The notes beneath the pieces were generated by a model, which searched no databases, was not told where the DNA came from, and saw only the letters and a program-made list of their open reading frames with translations. Below, in pieces: positions 51,427 to 60,333 of a stretch of DNA of 64,000 nucleotides (the stretch's first letter is position 1; every line of letters begins with the position of its first letter). The position numbers and the translations under genes were made by a program. This DNA comes from Deltaproteobacteria bacterium HGW-Deltaproteobacteria-18. Lineage in GTDB: Bacteria > Desulfobacterota > Desulfovibrionia > Desulfovibrionales > Desulfomicrobiaceae. The DNA lies in contig PHBE01000002.1 of NCBI GenBank assembly GCA_002841885.1, forward strand, positions 186,001 through 250,000, given 5' to 3'.

Positions 51427-51744
51427 GTATACAATCCTTTCAGACACGAACCTGTTAAGACCAAACAAAAAACGCCTTGCCTAGCTGCAGCAAAGAAAAT
51501 TTGTTTTTTGCAACTTTCATTTATAAATTACAATCAGCAACCATAAGAATTAACAACAACCAATTCATAAATAATACTTACATACAAAGAATCAAAAATT
51601 CTTATGATTACTTATTTATGTGTATCGGAAAATACTTCATTCACGATTCGGAGCAACACACAAGTCACTTCTCCAACTCAGGCGGCAGGCGTCGGCGACA
51701 CCGCCGCAATCTCGAGCCATTCAACTAATACATCGGATCATGAA
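51427..51744. promoter_or_regulatory. AT-rich divergent promoter region between wzc and wza
   Basis: About 318 bases without a supported gene. The part 51480-51620 is strikingly AT-rich, unlike the GC-rich surroundings, with runs such as TTTATAAATTACAAT and AATAATACTTACATAC and the inverted pair AAGAATCAAAAATTCTT near 51588. It must hold promoters for wzc (left) and wza (right), but no hexamer pair stands out. The open frame that runs through it toward wza is not convincing as protein. Confidence 0.55.
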
Positions 51745-52809
51745 ATGATAAAATTTTTGAACCTCTTGAACGCATCCAGCTGGGCCGAAAAAATGGCGAC
51801 AGCATCGCGCATCTTGTCCATAGCGACCTTAGGCCTGTGCTTCGCTTGCGGGGCAAGGGGTCCGGCGGCCACAGTAGAACTCGACCAATTGGCCACCATT
51901 GCCGCGACGGAATACAACGCGCTGGAGGTGGCCGAACTGAACGGAAAATTCAGCGAAGCATTCACAACTCCTCTCAAATACGAAGACTACGTCATTGGGG
52001 GTGGAGATCTCATCCGTATCAACATCTTTGAAGCTCCCGACCTGAACACCGAGACGCGAGTCAGCGCACGCGGCGACGTAACCTTGCCGCTCATCGGCAC
52101 AGTAGCCGTCGCAGGACTCTCCGTCGGCAAGGCCGAGCAACATGTCGAACGCCTCTTTCGGGAACAATATCTCCAGGACCCGCACGTCACCATTTTCGTC
52201 AAGGAACAATTCGGCTCGAAAATCACCATGATGGGAGCGCTCAAAAAGCCGGGATCATATGATTTTTACGCAAGCATGAGTCTCATGGACGTTCTCGCCA
52301 TGGCCGAAGGTCTGAGCGACCGGGCGGGACGAACCGTGCAGATCCGCCGCAAGGCCGACAACGGCGAAGACACCATCTCGCTGATCATCGATCTCGACCA
52401 GATGACCAAAGTCGGGTGTGAAGATCTCAATGTGGGCATCAAGGGTGGCGACATGGTCTATGTGCCGGAAGCGGGCTCAGTCTATGTAGACGGAGCCGTC
52501 CGCAAGGCCGGAGCATATCCCCTTAACCAGGAGATGTCCGTCCAGGAGGCTATTGTAGCAGCAGGCGGTTTACAGTCCTTCGCCGATGCAAAGGACATCA
52601 AACTCGTCCGTTATCTAGGCAAAGGCAGAAGAGAGGTAGCCAGAATGTCCCTTGAAGACATGCAGTCGCAAAAGGCGCACATGCTTAAAGTTCAGGACAG
52701 GGATATCATATATGTGGAATCCAGTGCATCCAGCGCATTCTTTCAAGGGCTGCGCCTCTCGCTTGGTACTGGTATTTTTGGTTTCGGCTACACTCCACCC
52801 GTACGATAA
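51745..52809 (+). CDS. wza: Wza-type outer-membrane polysaccharide export lipoprotein
   Basis: Forms the outer-membrane channel partner of Wzc. From the ATG at 51745 there are 354 residues. Lipobox-like LGLCFAC near residue 34 suggests lipidation. YVIGGGDLIRINIFEAPDLN opens the poly_export domain, followed by GDVTLPLIGTVAVAGLSVGK. Two SLBB repeats follow (MMGALKKPGSYDFYASMSLM; VYVDGAVRKAGAYPLNQEMS). ATG at 51793 is an alternative start. Divergent from wzc. Confidence 0.88.
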   Translation: MIKFLNLLNASSWAEKMATASRILSIATLGLCFACGARGPAATVELDQLATIAATEYNALEVAELNGKFSEAFTTPLKYEDYVIGGGDLIRINIFEAPDLNTETRVSARGDVTLPLIGTVAVAGLSVGKAEQHVERLFREQYLQDPHVTIFVKEQFGSKITMMGALKKPGSYDFYASMSLMDVLAMAEGLSDRAGRTVQIRRKADNGEDTISLIIDLDQMTKVGCEDLNVGIKGGDMVYVPEAGSVYVDGAVRKAGAYPLNQEMSVQEAIVAAGGLQSFADAKDIKLVRYLGKGRREVARMSLEDMQSQKAHMLKVQDRDIIYVESSASSAFFQGLRLSLGTGIFGFGYTPPVR

Positions 52810-52855
52810 TCGAACATTAGTGATTCAATCAGACACCACAAACAGAGCAGGTACC

Positions 52856-53572
52856 ATGATCATTAAAAAGACTTTGACGTTTTTCGTTGCGGCCATGTTG
52901 ATTTGCCCTCCTCTTCAGGTCAGCGCAGGTTCCACACCCAGATTGATACCTCAAAATTCGGTGACTCTGCTGGCTACCGGCCTTGTCGTTGACAAGGAAA
53001 TTCCCGCGCCCTCGGGAATGCTTCTGGCATGCACGGGAGAATGCGTCGTTGAAGCTGACGGACTGCAACTTGTCGGCGCCGACCAGACGGTGTTTGCCTT
53101 GGAAGAGGGAAGCACTCGCTTTCTTGTAACCATCAATGAAGGCAGACTGGACTTTTCTCTAAACGCCGACGCCAAACCCCTGGCATTCAAGACTCCATAT
53201 CAAGATCCCGAGGACAGCAATACCTATCTGGTTCCGGCCAGCTCAGACGAGGTCTTCAGGGGCAGCCTGCTGATAGACACCCAAAATGACAAAGCAATCC
53301 TGGACATGACCAAGGGTTCCCTCAAACTCGTGGCGATAGACGGACAAAAGGTGGTTCATGCAGGCAACGCCATCTTCCTGCCCACACACACTCCGGCAGG
53401 AACCGGCACGGTGACCCTGGCTTCAGGATCCGGTGGTTCCGGGGCCGAATTCAGCGGGACGGGGTTGGCTGTCGGCGCAGGCGCACTGGGCATCCTGGCC
53501 GCCACAGGCATGGCTCTGGCTGGCGGGGGCGGTGGTGGAGGCGGGGGCGGTAGCGAAACCAGCCCAAAATGA
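52856..53572 (+). CDS. Secreted protein of unknown function with glycine-run C-terminus
   Basis: A 238-residue protein starting at an ATG after AGAGCAGG. Signal peptide MIIKKTLTFFVAAMLICPPL with a cut after VSA. The mature part is beta-rich, with GMLLACTGECVVEADGLQLV and VTINEGRLDFSLNADAKPL, which faintly resembles FecR-type sandwich domains. The C-terminus has a hydrophobic segment (AVGAGALGILAATGMALAG) followed by ten consecutive glycines and SETSPK. It lies 46 bases after wza. No homologue is recognised; a role in polysaccharide export is inferred from position. Confidence 0.65.
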   Translation: MIIKKTLTFFVAAMLICPPLQVSAGSTPRLIPQNSVTLLATGLVVDKEIPAPSGMLLACTGECVVEADGLQLVGADQTVFALEEGSTRFLVTINEGRLDFSLNADAKPLAFKTPYQDPEDSNTYLVPASSDEVFRGSLLIDTQNDKAILDMTKGSLKLVAIDGQKVVHAGNAIFLPTHTPAGTGTVTLASGSGGSGAEFSGTGLAVGAGALGILAATGMALAGGGGGGGGGGSETSPK

Positions 53573-53668
53573 GAAGGCTGAAATGTTGTTCGCGGGGCCT
53601 GATGGCGGAATCTTCCGATTACTTCCGGAAATTTCAGATCAACACGGTGCGCGCCACAGTGCGGGTTC

Positions 53669-54445
53669 TCACCAGAACTTAAACCAGGGGCGCTTTGTAG
53701 GCAGGGGCAAGGGCGCAAAGTCGACCAGGGGCAAGGGATCGTCACCGATGACTGCCTGCGGGTGCAATTCGGTCAAGCGCACGGCGTCATCAACCCCCGC
53801 AATTTCACCTGCGCGCGTGCATGCATCCCGCAGCAGGGGACGACGGTTACCGACACCATGGCCATCGCTGGCTAGAAAATGCACCAACCGGTGTTCAAGC
53901 AGGACATGGCAGAGACTGGCTATTTTCGGCCCCAGCCTGCCGAGCAGGCTTGCCGCCGTGATCTGTACGGCCAGCCCCATCTCGACCCAGGCGTGCAATC
54001 GGGCAGGATCGCGCTGCACAAACGAATAGCGCTCGGGATGAGCCAAGACGATTCGGTGACCAGATCGAAGTAAATTCAGAAGGAATTCATCGATTCCGGA
54101 CGGGGGATAAGCGCCGGGCAGTTCAAGCAACACCCAGGACCCGCCGTTCAGGGTTCCCAGACGTCCGCCCTCGATCCCGGCTTCCAGGTCCGCGTCCAGG
54201 CTGAGTTCGCTACCGGGCCAGACATCAAAAGTAATTGCCTCGGCCTGCAACCGCAAACGGAGCGATTCCACGGCCTCGGTAATGGCGAATCGCTCATTTT
54301 GCCAGAACATCGGATGCCAGTGCGGAGTGCAGATCGCCCCCTGGATTCCATCTGCCAAAGCCAGACGCACCATGGCCAGGGATTCGTCCATGCTGGCAGG
54401 TCCGTCGTCCATTCCTGGAAGCAAGTGGCAATGGATATCAATCAT
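53669..54445 (-). CDS. PHP-type tyrosine-protein phosphatase (CpsB/YwqE-like)
   Basis: The ATG at 54445 gives 258 residues beginning MIDIHCHLLPGMDDGPASMD, the HxH metal motif of PHP phosphatases. CTPHWHPMFW, PGSELSLDADLE, LAHPERYSFV and LASDGHGVGNRRPLL supply the remaining metal ligands. CpsB dephosphorylates the BY-kinase tyrosine tail, here probably Wzc at 49126. It is convergent with the secreted-protein gene and divergent from the sugar transferase. Confidence 0.9.
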   Translation of the reverse strand: MIDIHCHLLPGMDDGPASMDESLAMVRLALADGIQGAICTPHWHPMFWQNERFAITEAVESLRLRLQAEAITFDVWPGSELSLDADLEAGIEGGRLGTLNGGSWVLLELPGAYPPSGIDEFLLNLLRSGHRIVLAHPERYSFVQRDPARLHAWVEMGLAVQITAASLLGRLGPKIASLCHVLLEHRLVHFLASDGHGVGNRRPLLRDACTRAGEIAGVDDAVRLTELHPQAVIGDDPLPLVDFAPLPLPTKRPWFKFW

Positions 54446-54607
54446 AACTTCTGCCTCAATACCGCATTTCGGCATTGATGCATGAAAAATAATTTTATCG
54501 CACAGGGCATATTCATGACTACAAGTTTCTCTTCAGTTTCGTGTATTTATAACGTGACAGATTTTGCTCATGCATGGTTTGAAAAACAATATCAAGGGCT
54601 TTGAAAC

Positions 54608-55987
54608 GTGATTTTCTTTTCAAGAGTATCTACGCTTACCCGCATCGCCGAGCTTCTGGCGATTATCGCAGCCATGCTCTTGTCCCACCTTGTTCATCCC
54701 GCAGGAGATCCTGCCGCCCTGACCGTCAGCGCCCTGCTCGGCGCCATCGTGTATTCCTTCGCAGCGGAACTGACCGGCGCCTACGGAGAACTGCGCCTGC
54801 GTCCCTTCATCATCGAGGCCCGCCGCGTTCTCGGCGCTTGGATTCTGACCTTTTTCTGCCTGACGCTCATATCCTGGGCAATCAAATACACGGCCGTCTT
54901 CTCGCGGGTGCAGATCGGACTCTGGGTCGTTGTCGGATCGGCCATGCTCGTTGGCTCGCGCTGGGGCATCCGCGCCTTTCTCCGTGCGCATCGCCGTCAA
55001 GGCCGCAATCAGCGCAAGGCCGTTCTCATCGGCGCAGGCACCCTGGCCAGGCAATGGATATCCACCGTGAATGCGTTTCCGGAGCTCGGACTCAAACCCG
55101 TGGCCGCATTCGATGACGACCCGGCCAAAATTGGCGGCACATGTGAAGGCGTACCCATCATCGACCCTTGCGACGAGGCGGTTCATTTCACCAATGATCG
55201 CCTCGTTCCCATGGTTTTCATCACCCTGCCCCTGCGCGCGGAAAAGCGCCTGCAACACATTCTCGAACAATACCTCAACAGTCCGGCCAATCTCTACATC
55301 ATCCCTGACATATTCACATTTCAACTCATGAACCTGAGTGCCTTCCAGGCCTGTGGGACACCGGTCATCGCCCTTTCCGCTTCGCCCATGTCGAAACGCA
55401 AGGAAATTCTCAAACGCGCCGAAGACCTGATTCTCGGAACCATGGCCCTGATCATCGCCAGTCCGCTGATGATGCTCATCGCCCTGGGCATCAAACTGAC
55501 CTCGCCCGGACCGGTTTTTTTCCGGCAGTGGCGCTACGGAATGGACGGGAAAGAAATCCTGGTCTGGAAATTCAGAACCATGAATGTGACGGAGAATGGT
55601 CACAACTATCGACAGGCGACCAGGAACGACTGCCGCGTGACTCCCTTCGGGGCATTGCTGCGCCGCACTTCCCTGGACGAACTGCCGCAACTTTTCAACG
55701 TACTGGCGGGCAACATGAGCCTGGTCGGCCCCAGGCCGCACCCCGTGGCGCAGGACGAAAGCTTCCGCAGACTTCTGCCCGGCTACATATGGCGCCTCAA
55801 AATCAAGCCCGGAATTACGGGCTGGGCCCAGGTCAACGGCTGGCGCGGAGAGACGGACACGATCGAGAAGATGGAACAGCGCATACGCCACGACTTCCAC
55901 TACATCGAAAACTGGACCCTGACCTTTGACATGTGGATCCTGTGGATGACGATCCGCCGAGGCTTCGCGAACCCGAACGCATACTAA
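54608..55987 (+). CDS. Undecaprenyl-phosphate sugar phosphotransferase (WcaJ type)
   Basis: Starts polysaccharide synthesis by moving a sugar-1-phosphate to undecaprenyl phosphate. The 459 residues begin at a GTG. Four N-terminal helices, then a CoA-binding-like fold (RKAVLIGAGTLARQWIST) and the catalytic domain with KRAEDLILGTMALIIASPLM, GPVFFRQWRYGMDGKEILVW, KFRTM, RRTSLDELPQLFNVL and GPRPHPV. The PHPT fold is complete. Sugar specificity cannot be read out; glucose and galactose are usual for the family. Confidence 0.9.
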   Translation: MIFFSRVSTLTRIAELLAIIAAMLLSHLVHPAGDPAALTVSALLGAIVYSFAAELTGAYGELRLRPFIIEARRVLGAWILTFFCLTLISWAIKYTAVFSRVQIGLWVVVGSAMLVGSRWGIRAFLRAHRRQGRNQRKAVLIGAGTLARQWISTVNAFPELGLKPVAAFDDDPAKIGGTCEGVPIIDPCDEAVHFTNDRLVPMVFITLPLRAEKRLQHILEQYLNSPANLYIIPDIFTFQLMNLSAFQACGTPVIALSASPMSKRKEILKRAEDLILGTMALIIASPLMMLIALGIKLTSPGPVFFRQWRYGMDGKEILVWKFRTMNVTENGHNYRQATRNDCRVTPFGALLRRTSLDELPQLFNVLAGNMSLVGPRPHPVAQDESFRRLLPGYIWRLKIKPGITGWAQVNGWRGETDTIEKMEQRIRHDFHYIENWTLTFDMWILWMTIRRGFANPNAY

Positions 55988-56037
55988 TCCCCTTGTTTAT
56001 TATCACACTACAACCACACGTCGGTCCAAAATCAATT

Positions 56038-57306
56038 TTGCTAAAATCCCTTTCACAATACCACATTTCATGCGCTGCCCTGAGAAACTGGGTCGGCAAA
56101 GGCTTTTGGGCCGTAACCGACCAGGCCCTCTTCGCCGGTACCAACTTCCTGGCGAGCATCCTTCTGGCCCGATGGCTGGAACCGGCAGCCTATGGAGCCT
56201 TTTCCCTGACCTATGCGGTTTTTCTGTTGCTCGGCGCCATGCATGCCGGCCTTTGGACAGAGCCCATGCTGGTCTTCGGCTCCGGGCGTTTCAGAAAGTC
56301 CTTCGCGGCCTACCAACGAATACTTTTTCGCTCTCACTGGTGCTTCGGGGCGCTTACGGCTCTTGTCTTTCTTCTGCTGACTCTGGGTTTTTGGACCTTT
56401 GGCGAACAGGAAATAGCGCTGAGTTTCCTGGGACTCTCCTTCGCTGCTCCCACAGTGTTCTACCTGTGGCTCGTGCGCCGGGGCGCCTACGTACTCCTAG
56501 AGCCACGCCTAGCGGCGTTGGGCGGCGGGCTTTACCTTCTCCTCTACCTGGGCCTTACCATCATCCTTTTGCGCGCCAGCATGTTGAATGCGACCACCGC
56601 CTTTCTGGCAATGGCCGTAGCCGGACTTCTTTCGGCTGAGATTATCCGGTGGCGCATAAAAGACGACTTGGACCTAATCGCAAACGAAAACGAGGTGCGC
56701 AGTCTGCACTGGAACTACGGAAGATGGGCTTTGCTCGCGGGACTTTTTTCTTGGGTACCAGGGAACATCTATTATCTGATCCTGCCCGCCTATCATGGCC
56801 TTGAGGCTGCTGCACGATTCAAGGCGCTCATGAACCTGCTCATGCCCATCCTGCATTTCAACGGCGCACTGGGGCAACTTCTGGTGCCAGGAATGATACG
56901 AGCTTTGAGTGCGGGCAAACTCAGACGATTTGCCTTGGCCAGCCTTGCAGTACTTACAACTTTCGCGCTCTCGTATTGGCTCCTCCTTATCGCCTTGGGA
57001 TCAAAGCTCATGGAGTGGATGTATGGAGGTAAGTATCTGGAAGATCCAACCTGGATCATCTGGCTCGGCTTCGCTCCAGTTTCGGCTGCGGTAGTCGCGG
57101 TCATGAGTTCCTTGCTTCGAGCAATTGAGAGGCCAAAGATCGTGGCGCAGATCTATGGACTGCTGGTTGTGTTCACATTCCTTGTTGGGCTCCCGTTAGT
57201 GTGGGTTTATAGTCTTGGTGGTTCCGCCATGACACTATTATTTGTCAATGCACTTTCTGCTCTTTACTTTTCTTACAAAGTCGGAAGTGAAATAAAAATA
57301 TGGTAA
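56038..57306 (+). CDS. Polysaccharide flippase (Wzx/MATE-like)
   Basis: A membrane protein with about twelve spans. LRNWVGKGFWAVTDQALFAG with TNFLASILLARWLEPAAYGAFSLTYAVF is the Wzx N-terminal pattern. It should carry lipid-linked repeat units across the inner membrane. The start is not clear: the frame is open from 55933, overlapping the transferase gene, but there is no ATG close to the conserved domain. I chose a TTG at 56038 (422 residues); TTG 55992 is another choice. No ribosome site supports either. Confidence 0.8.
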   Translation: MLKSLSQYHISCAALRNWVGKGFWAVTDQALFAGTNFLASILLARWLEPAAYGAFSLTYAVFLLLGAMHAGLWTEPMLVFGSGRFRKSFAAYQRILFRSHWCFGALTALVFLLLTLGFWTFGEQEIALSFLGLSFAAPTVFYLWLVRRGAYVLLEPRLAALGGGLYLLLYLGLTIILLRASMLNATTAFLAMAVAGLLSAEIIRWRIKDDLDLIANENEVRSLHWNYGRWALLAGLFSWVPGNIYYLILPAYHGLEAAARFKALMNLLMPILHFNGALGQLLVPGMIRALSAGKLRRFALASLAVLTTFALSYWLLLIALGSKLMEWMYGGKYLEDPTWIIWLGFAPVSAAVVAVMSSLLRAIERPKIVAQIYGLLVVFTFLVGLPLVWVYSLGGSAMTLLFVNALSALYFSYKVGSEIKIW

Positions 57307-57352
57307 CTACAAAAATTAATTACCAAAAAAACAAAAATTTTAAAATAATTAA

Positions 57353-58741
57353 ATGAAAATAATAGAAAAATTTTTTTTAGGTTCATTATGCTTTACACTC
57401 ATTGGCTACGCATATCTTAACAAGGGATTCGCCTACATTGGCATTACTCCGTTTTATATAGACAGCATTATTTTAGTAACGGCATTTCTTGTCTTAATTT
57501 TGCGTCCACGCTGTTTGCAGCTTATCACGGACCCTACAGTCGCTCTCCTTTTATTATTAATAATTTGTGGAGCAGTCCGGACTTTCCCCTTTGTTGAAAC
57601 TTATGGAATCGACGCAATTCGTGACAGTGTGATCTGGTCGTGGGGGGTGATTGCCTTGGCGGTCGCCCATCTGGTTCGCCAGGGATTGCCGCTACATGCC
57701 ATCACCTCTTGTTACGGCAAGGCCATGAAATGGTTTGTCGCATGGATTCCGGTTGCTTTTATAATTTACATTACGATGGGTGACATGCTTCTGCGATGGC
57801 CATGGGGGCCGGAAGGAGGGGTACCAATCATTGTTTTCAAAGGAGGAGATGTCGGCGTACAGCTCGCTGGTATCCTGGCATTTATCCTTGTCATAACTCC
57901 TGCAATGTCCAACGCCAAGCTCATGCTGCCAACATGGATAACACTGCCCTGCTGGCTCATCAGCTTCCTTGTAGCTGCGTCCATCAATCGCGGCGGATTT
58001 CTAGCCCTGCTTATTGCAAATTCTTTTGCATGCTACTGCGCCCGATTCCAACGAGTTGCTGCATCAGGACTTGTTATTGGCCTGTTCGTTCTACTAACTG
58101 CGTTCGGCTCTGCATTCGATATTCTTCCAGAATATAAGCGCGGAGATCGCGAGATCAGCGTCGACCAAATGTATACAAACATTCAAAGCATATTCTCAGA
58201 TTTAGATAATTACGGCGGAACCGGAACCAAACATTGGCGTCTGGAATGGTGGAACTCCATCATCACGTACACTTTTGAAGGGGATTATTTTTGGACTGGC
58301 AAAGGATTTGGAATTAACCTCGCCGATGACGATGGATTCCAGGTTACGGCCGACAAGTCGCTACGCAGCCCGCACAATGGTCACCTGACCATACTCGCTC
58401 GTATGGGAGTGCCAGGCTTTAGTCTCTGGATATTATTCCTGCTGACCCTCCTAGCCAGACTTTGGAAACGTTACAAACAGTGGAAAGAACTCGGCGAAGA
58501 GCTCACAGCTGGCGTATGCGTCTGGGCTTTGACCTTTCTTGGGGCCGCCCTGGTCAACGCAACTTTTGATGTATACCTCGAAGGTCCAATGGGAGGAATC
58601 TGGTTCTGGTCGATGACTGGTTTGGCAATGGGCTTGATCAGCCAGCGACCCATAGTGAAAGTTGCGCCCGCACTCTGCCCAGTTCGTTTAAATCGGGTTG
58701 CGCGACCAGCAAATGCGAGTTCATTTCGCAGACTGAAATGA
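57353..58741 (+). CDS. O-antigen polymerase-like membrane protein (Wzy)
   Basis: A 462-residue protein with about ten membrane spans and a Wzy/ligase-like layout: VAASINRGGFLALLIANSFA, then a periplasmic loop with TKHWRLEWWNSIITYTFEGD, TGKGFGINLADDDGF and SPHNGHLTILARMGVPGF, which parallels HxHNxxL of Wzy_C. The first 60 codons and the gap before it (57300-57352) are AT-rich compared with neighbours, as often seen in transferred polymerase genes. It overlaps the glycosyltransferase by four bases. Confidence 0.82.
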   Translation: MKIIEKFFLGSLCFTLIGYAYLNKGFAYIGITPFYIDSIILVTAFLVLILRPRCLQLITDPTVALLLLLIICGAVRTFPFVETYGIDAIRDSVIWSWGVIALAVAHLVRQGLPLHAITSCYGKAMKWFVAWIPVAFIIYITMGDMLLRWPWGPEGGVPIIVFKGGDVGVQLAGILAFILVITPAMSNAKLMLPTWITLPCWLISFLVAASINRGGFLALLIANSFACYCARFQRVAASGLVIGLFVLLTAFGSAFDILPEYKRGDREISVDQMYTNIQSIFSDLDNYGGTGTKHWRLEWWNSIITYTFEGDYFWTGKGFGINLADDDGFQVTADKSLRSPHNGHLTILARMGVPGFSLWILFLLTLLARLWKRYKQWKELGEELTAGVCVWALTFLGAALVNATFDVYLEGPMGGIWFWSMTGLAMGLISQRPIVKVAPALCPVRLNRVARPANASSFRRLK

Positions 58742-59898
58742 GAATTCTCATCCTCCATACCCACTACCAACAGCCCGGAGGTGAGGACCAAAGCTTCTTT
58801 TCAGAAGCGACTCTTCTCCGCGAACAGGGCCATGCGGTACATAATCTGATCTTTCAAAATCAGGACATGAACAACATGTCACCCTGGCGGCAAGCCTGGA
58901 CCACGCTTTGGAACCAGGAGGCCTATCGCCGGACACGAGCGTCAATTCGAAAACTCCGCCCTCGTGTTATGCACATAAACAACACATTTCCCCTTGCATC
59001 CCCTGGAGTCATTCACGCCGCCAAGGCCGAAAATGTGCCGGTTATTATGTCGCTACGCAACTACCGTCTCCTCTGTGTGAATGGCCTATTCTTCCGTAAC
59101 GGCCGTCCATGTGAAGCATGTCTGGAGCACCTTCCTTGGCAGGGGGCGCTTCACGGTTGCTACCGGAATAGTCGGCCCGCAAGCACTGTCGTTGCGGGAA
59201 TGCTCACTCTACATCGAAGTGTGGGCAGCTGGCATCTCGTTGACTCCTACATCGCTCTTACCGAATTTGCGCGTCAAAAATTCCTGAAGGCGGGCATTCC
59301 CTCGGAGAAAGTAGTCGTGAAGCCCAATTTCATCCACAACGATGCGGGCCCCGGGGACGGACGAGGAGGATACGCCCTCTTCGTGGGACGGCTCTCGGCA
59401 GAAAAAGGAATAGCTCTACTCCTGGCGGCCTGGGGTCTTCAAGGACAGCGAGTGTCTCTGAAGATAGTCGGGGATGGGCCGTTGCGGGCCGAGGTGGAGC
59501 GAGCGGCAAATAATTCATCGAACGTGGAATATCTGGGCGCCAAGAATCCTGAAGATGTATCTATCCTGATGTCGGAAGCGGCCTTTCTGATCTTTCCGTC
59601 AACCTGCTACGAAACATTCGGACGTGTGGCCATGGAAGCCTTTGCCGCAGGTACGCCGGTGCTGGCTGCCAATATCGGAGCCATTGGCGAAATCACCGAC
59701 AACGGCCGCACCGGCCTCCACTTCCACCCCGGTGATTCATATGATTTGGCTGCAAAAGTTGACTGGCTTCTCTCGCACCCGGAGGAACTTGCTCAAATGC
59801 GTAAAGAGGCCAGACGGGAGTATGAATTGAAGTACACGGCGGAGAGGAATTATGAGATTTTGATGGGGATTTATAACAACGTAATGCGTAACGCGTGA
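58738..59898 (+). CDS. GT4-family glycosyltransferase
   Basis: A 386-residue GT-B enzyme. N-lobe: RILILHTHYQQPGGEDQSFF and VPVIMSLRNYRLLCVNGLFF with a CxxC-containing insertion (GRPCEACLEHLPW). C-lobe: YALFVGRLSAEKGIALLLAA, KIVGDGPLRAEVE and FPSTCYETFGRVAMEAFAAG, the EX7E motif. The last residues (VMRNA) and the TGA stop are encoded inside the left heptamer array of the four-helix-bundle cassette, so the natural C-terminus may have been altered. ATGA overlap with the polymerase gene. Confidence 0.9.
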   Translation: MRILILHTHYQQPGGEDQSFFSEATLLREQGHAVHNLIFQNQDMNNMSPWRQAWTTLWNQEAYRRTRASIRKLRPRVMHINNTFPLASPGVIHAAKAENVPVIMSLRNYRLLCVNGLFFRNGRPCEACLEHLPWQGALHGCYRNSRPASTVVAGMLTLHRSVGSWHLVDSYIALTEFARQKFLKAGIPSEKVVVKPNFIHNDAGPGDGRGGYALFVGRLSAEKGIALLLAAWGLQGQRVSLKIVGDGPLRAEVERAANNSSNVEYLGAKNPEDVSILMSEAAFLIFPSTCYETFGRVAMEAFAAGTPVLAANIGAIGEITDNGRTGLHFHPGDSYDLAAKVDWLLSHPEELAQMRKEARREYELKYTAERNYEILMGIYNNVMRNA

Positions 59899-59912
59899 TG
59901 CGTAATGCGTGA
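59878..59912 (+). repeat. Left heptamer array (GCGTRAY) flanking the four-helix-bundle gene
   Basis: Five tandem units GTAAT, GCGTAAC, GCGTGAT, GCGTAAT and GCGTGAC. The array contains the stop codon of the upstream glycosyltransferase. The right array (60306-60333) is its inverted partner. Confidence 0.8.
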
Positions 59913-59937
59913 CTGAGAGGGGTGGAGGGGAGTATTG

Positions 59938-60315
59938 ATGAGCAAATTGCGTTCTCATAAGGATCTTGATTTATGGAAATTCGCCATGCAATTGGCCAAG
60001 CAGACATATTTGGCGTCAGCCAATTTTCCCAAAGAGGAAATTTATGGCTTGACCGCGCAAATAAGACGGGCTGCTGCTTCTGTTCCCAGCAACATTGCAG
60101 AAGGAGCAGCCAGAAAAGGCAGCAAAGAATTCTGTCATTTTCTATACATTGCACTTGGCTCTTTGGCTGAACTGGAAACGCAGTGGATCATATCTCAAGA
60201 CCTAGGATACACCGCCAGCACAAGCCTTGAGAATAATATTGAACGTGTCCGCATGATGCTTTTAGGTATGATACGACACCTAAAAAGCAATCAGAGTCCC
60301 ACTCCTAACGCATAA
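59938..60315 (+). CDS. Four-helix-bundle protein (23S rRNA intervening-sequence/Avd-like family)
   Basis: From the ATG at 59938, behind GGAGGGG, there are 125 residues. RSHKDLDLWKFAMQLAKQTY opens the bundle, and LTAQIRRAAASVPSNIAEGA followed by ARKGSKEFCHFLYIALGSLAELETQ is the signature of the TIGR02436/S23 family. Such genes occur in 23S rRNA intervening sequences, as stand-alone copies in many genomes, and as Avd in diversity-generating retroelements. No reverse transcriptase is nearby. Inverted heptamer arrays bound the gene and its stop lies in the right one. It has no evident role in polysaccharide synthesis. Confidence 0.9.
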   Translation: MSKLRSHKDLDLWKFAMQLAKQTYLASANFPKEEIYGLTAQIRRAAASVPSNIAEGAARKGSKEFCHFLYIALGSLAELETQWIISQDLGYTASTSLENNIERVRMMLLGMIRHLKSNQSPTPNA

Positions 60316-60333
60316 CGCATCACGTATCACGCA
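60306..60333 (-). repeat. Right heptamer array flanking the four-helix-bundle gene
   Basis: On the minus strand the units read TTGCGTGAT, ACGTGAT, GCGTTAT and GCGTTA, an inverted and slightly degenerate version of the left array. The array includes the stop codon of the four-helix-bundle gene and reaches the ATG of the next gene. Confidence 0.8.

Noticed and set aside
51477-51744. Open frames in the AT-rich region upstream of wza
   Set aside because: Low-complexity Asn/Tyr/Ile-rich translations with no ribosome site. The lipoprotein-like N-terminus from 51745 is a better start for wza.
59878-60333. Heptamer arrays considered as a CRISPR-like array
   Set aside because: Units are contiguous 7-base repeats without spacers, and no cas gene is nearby.
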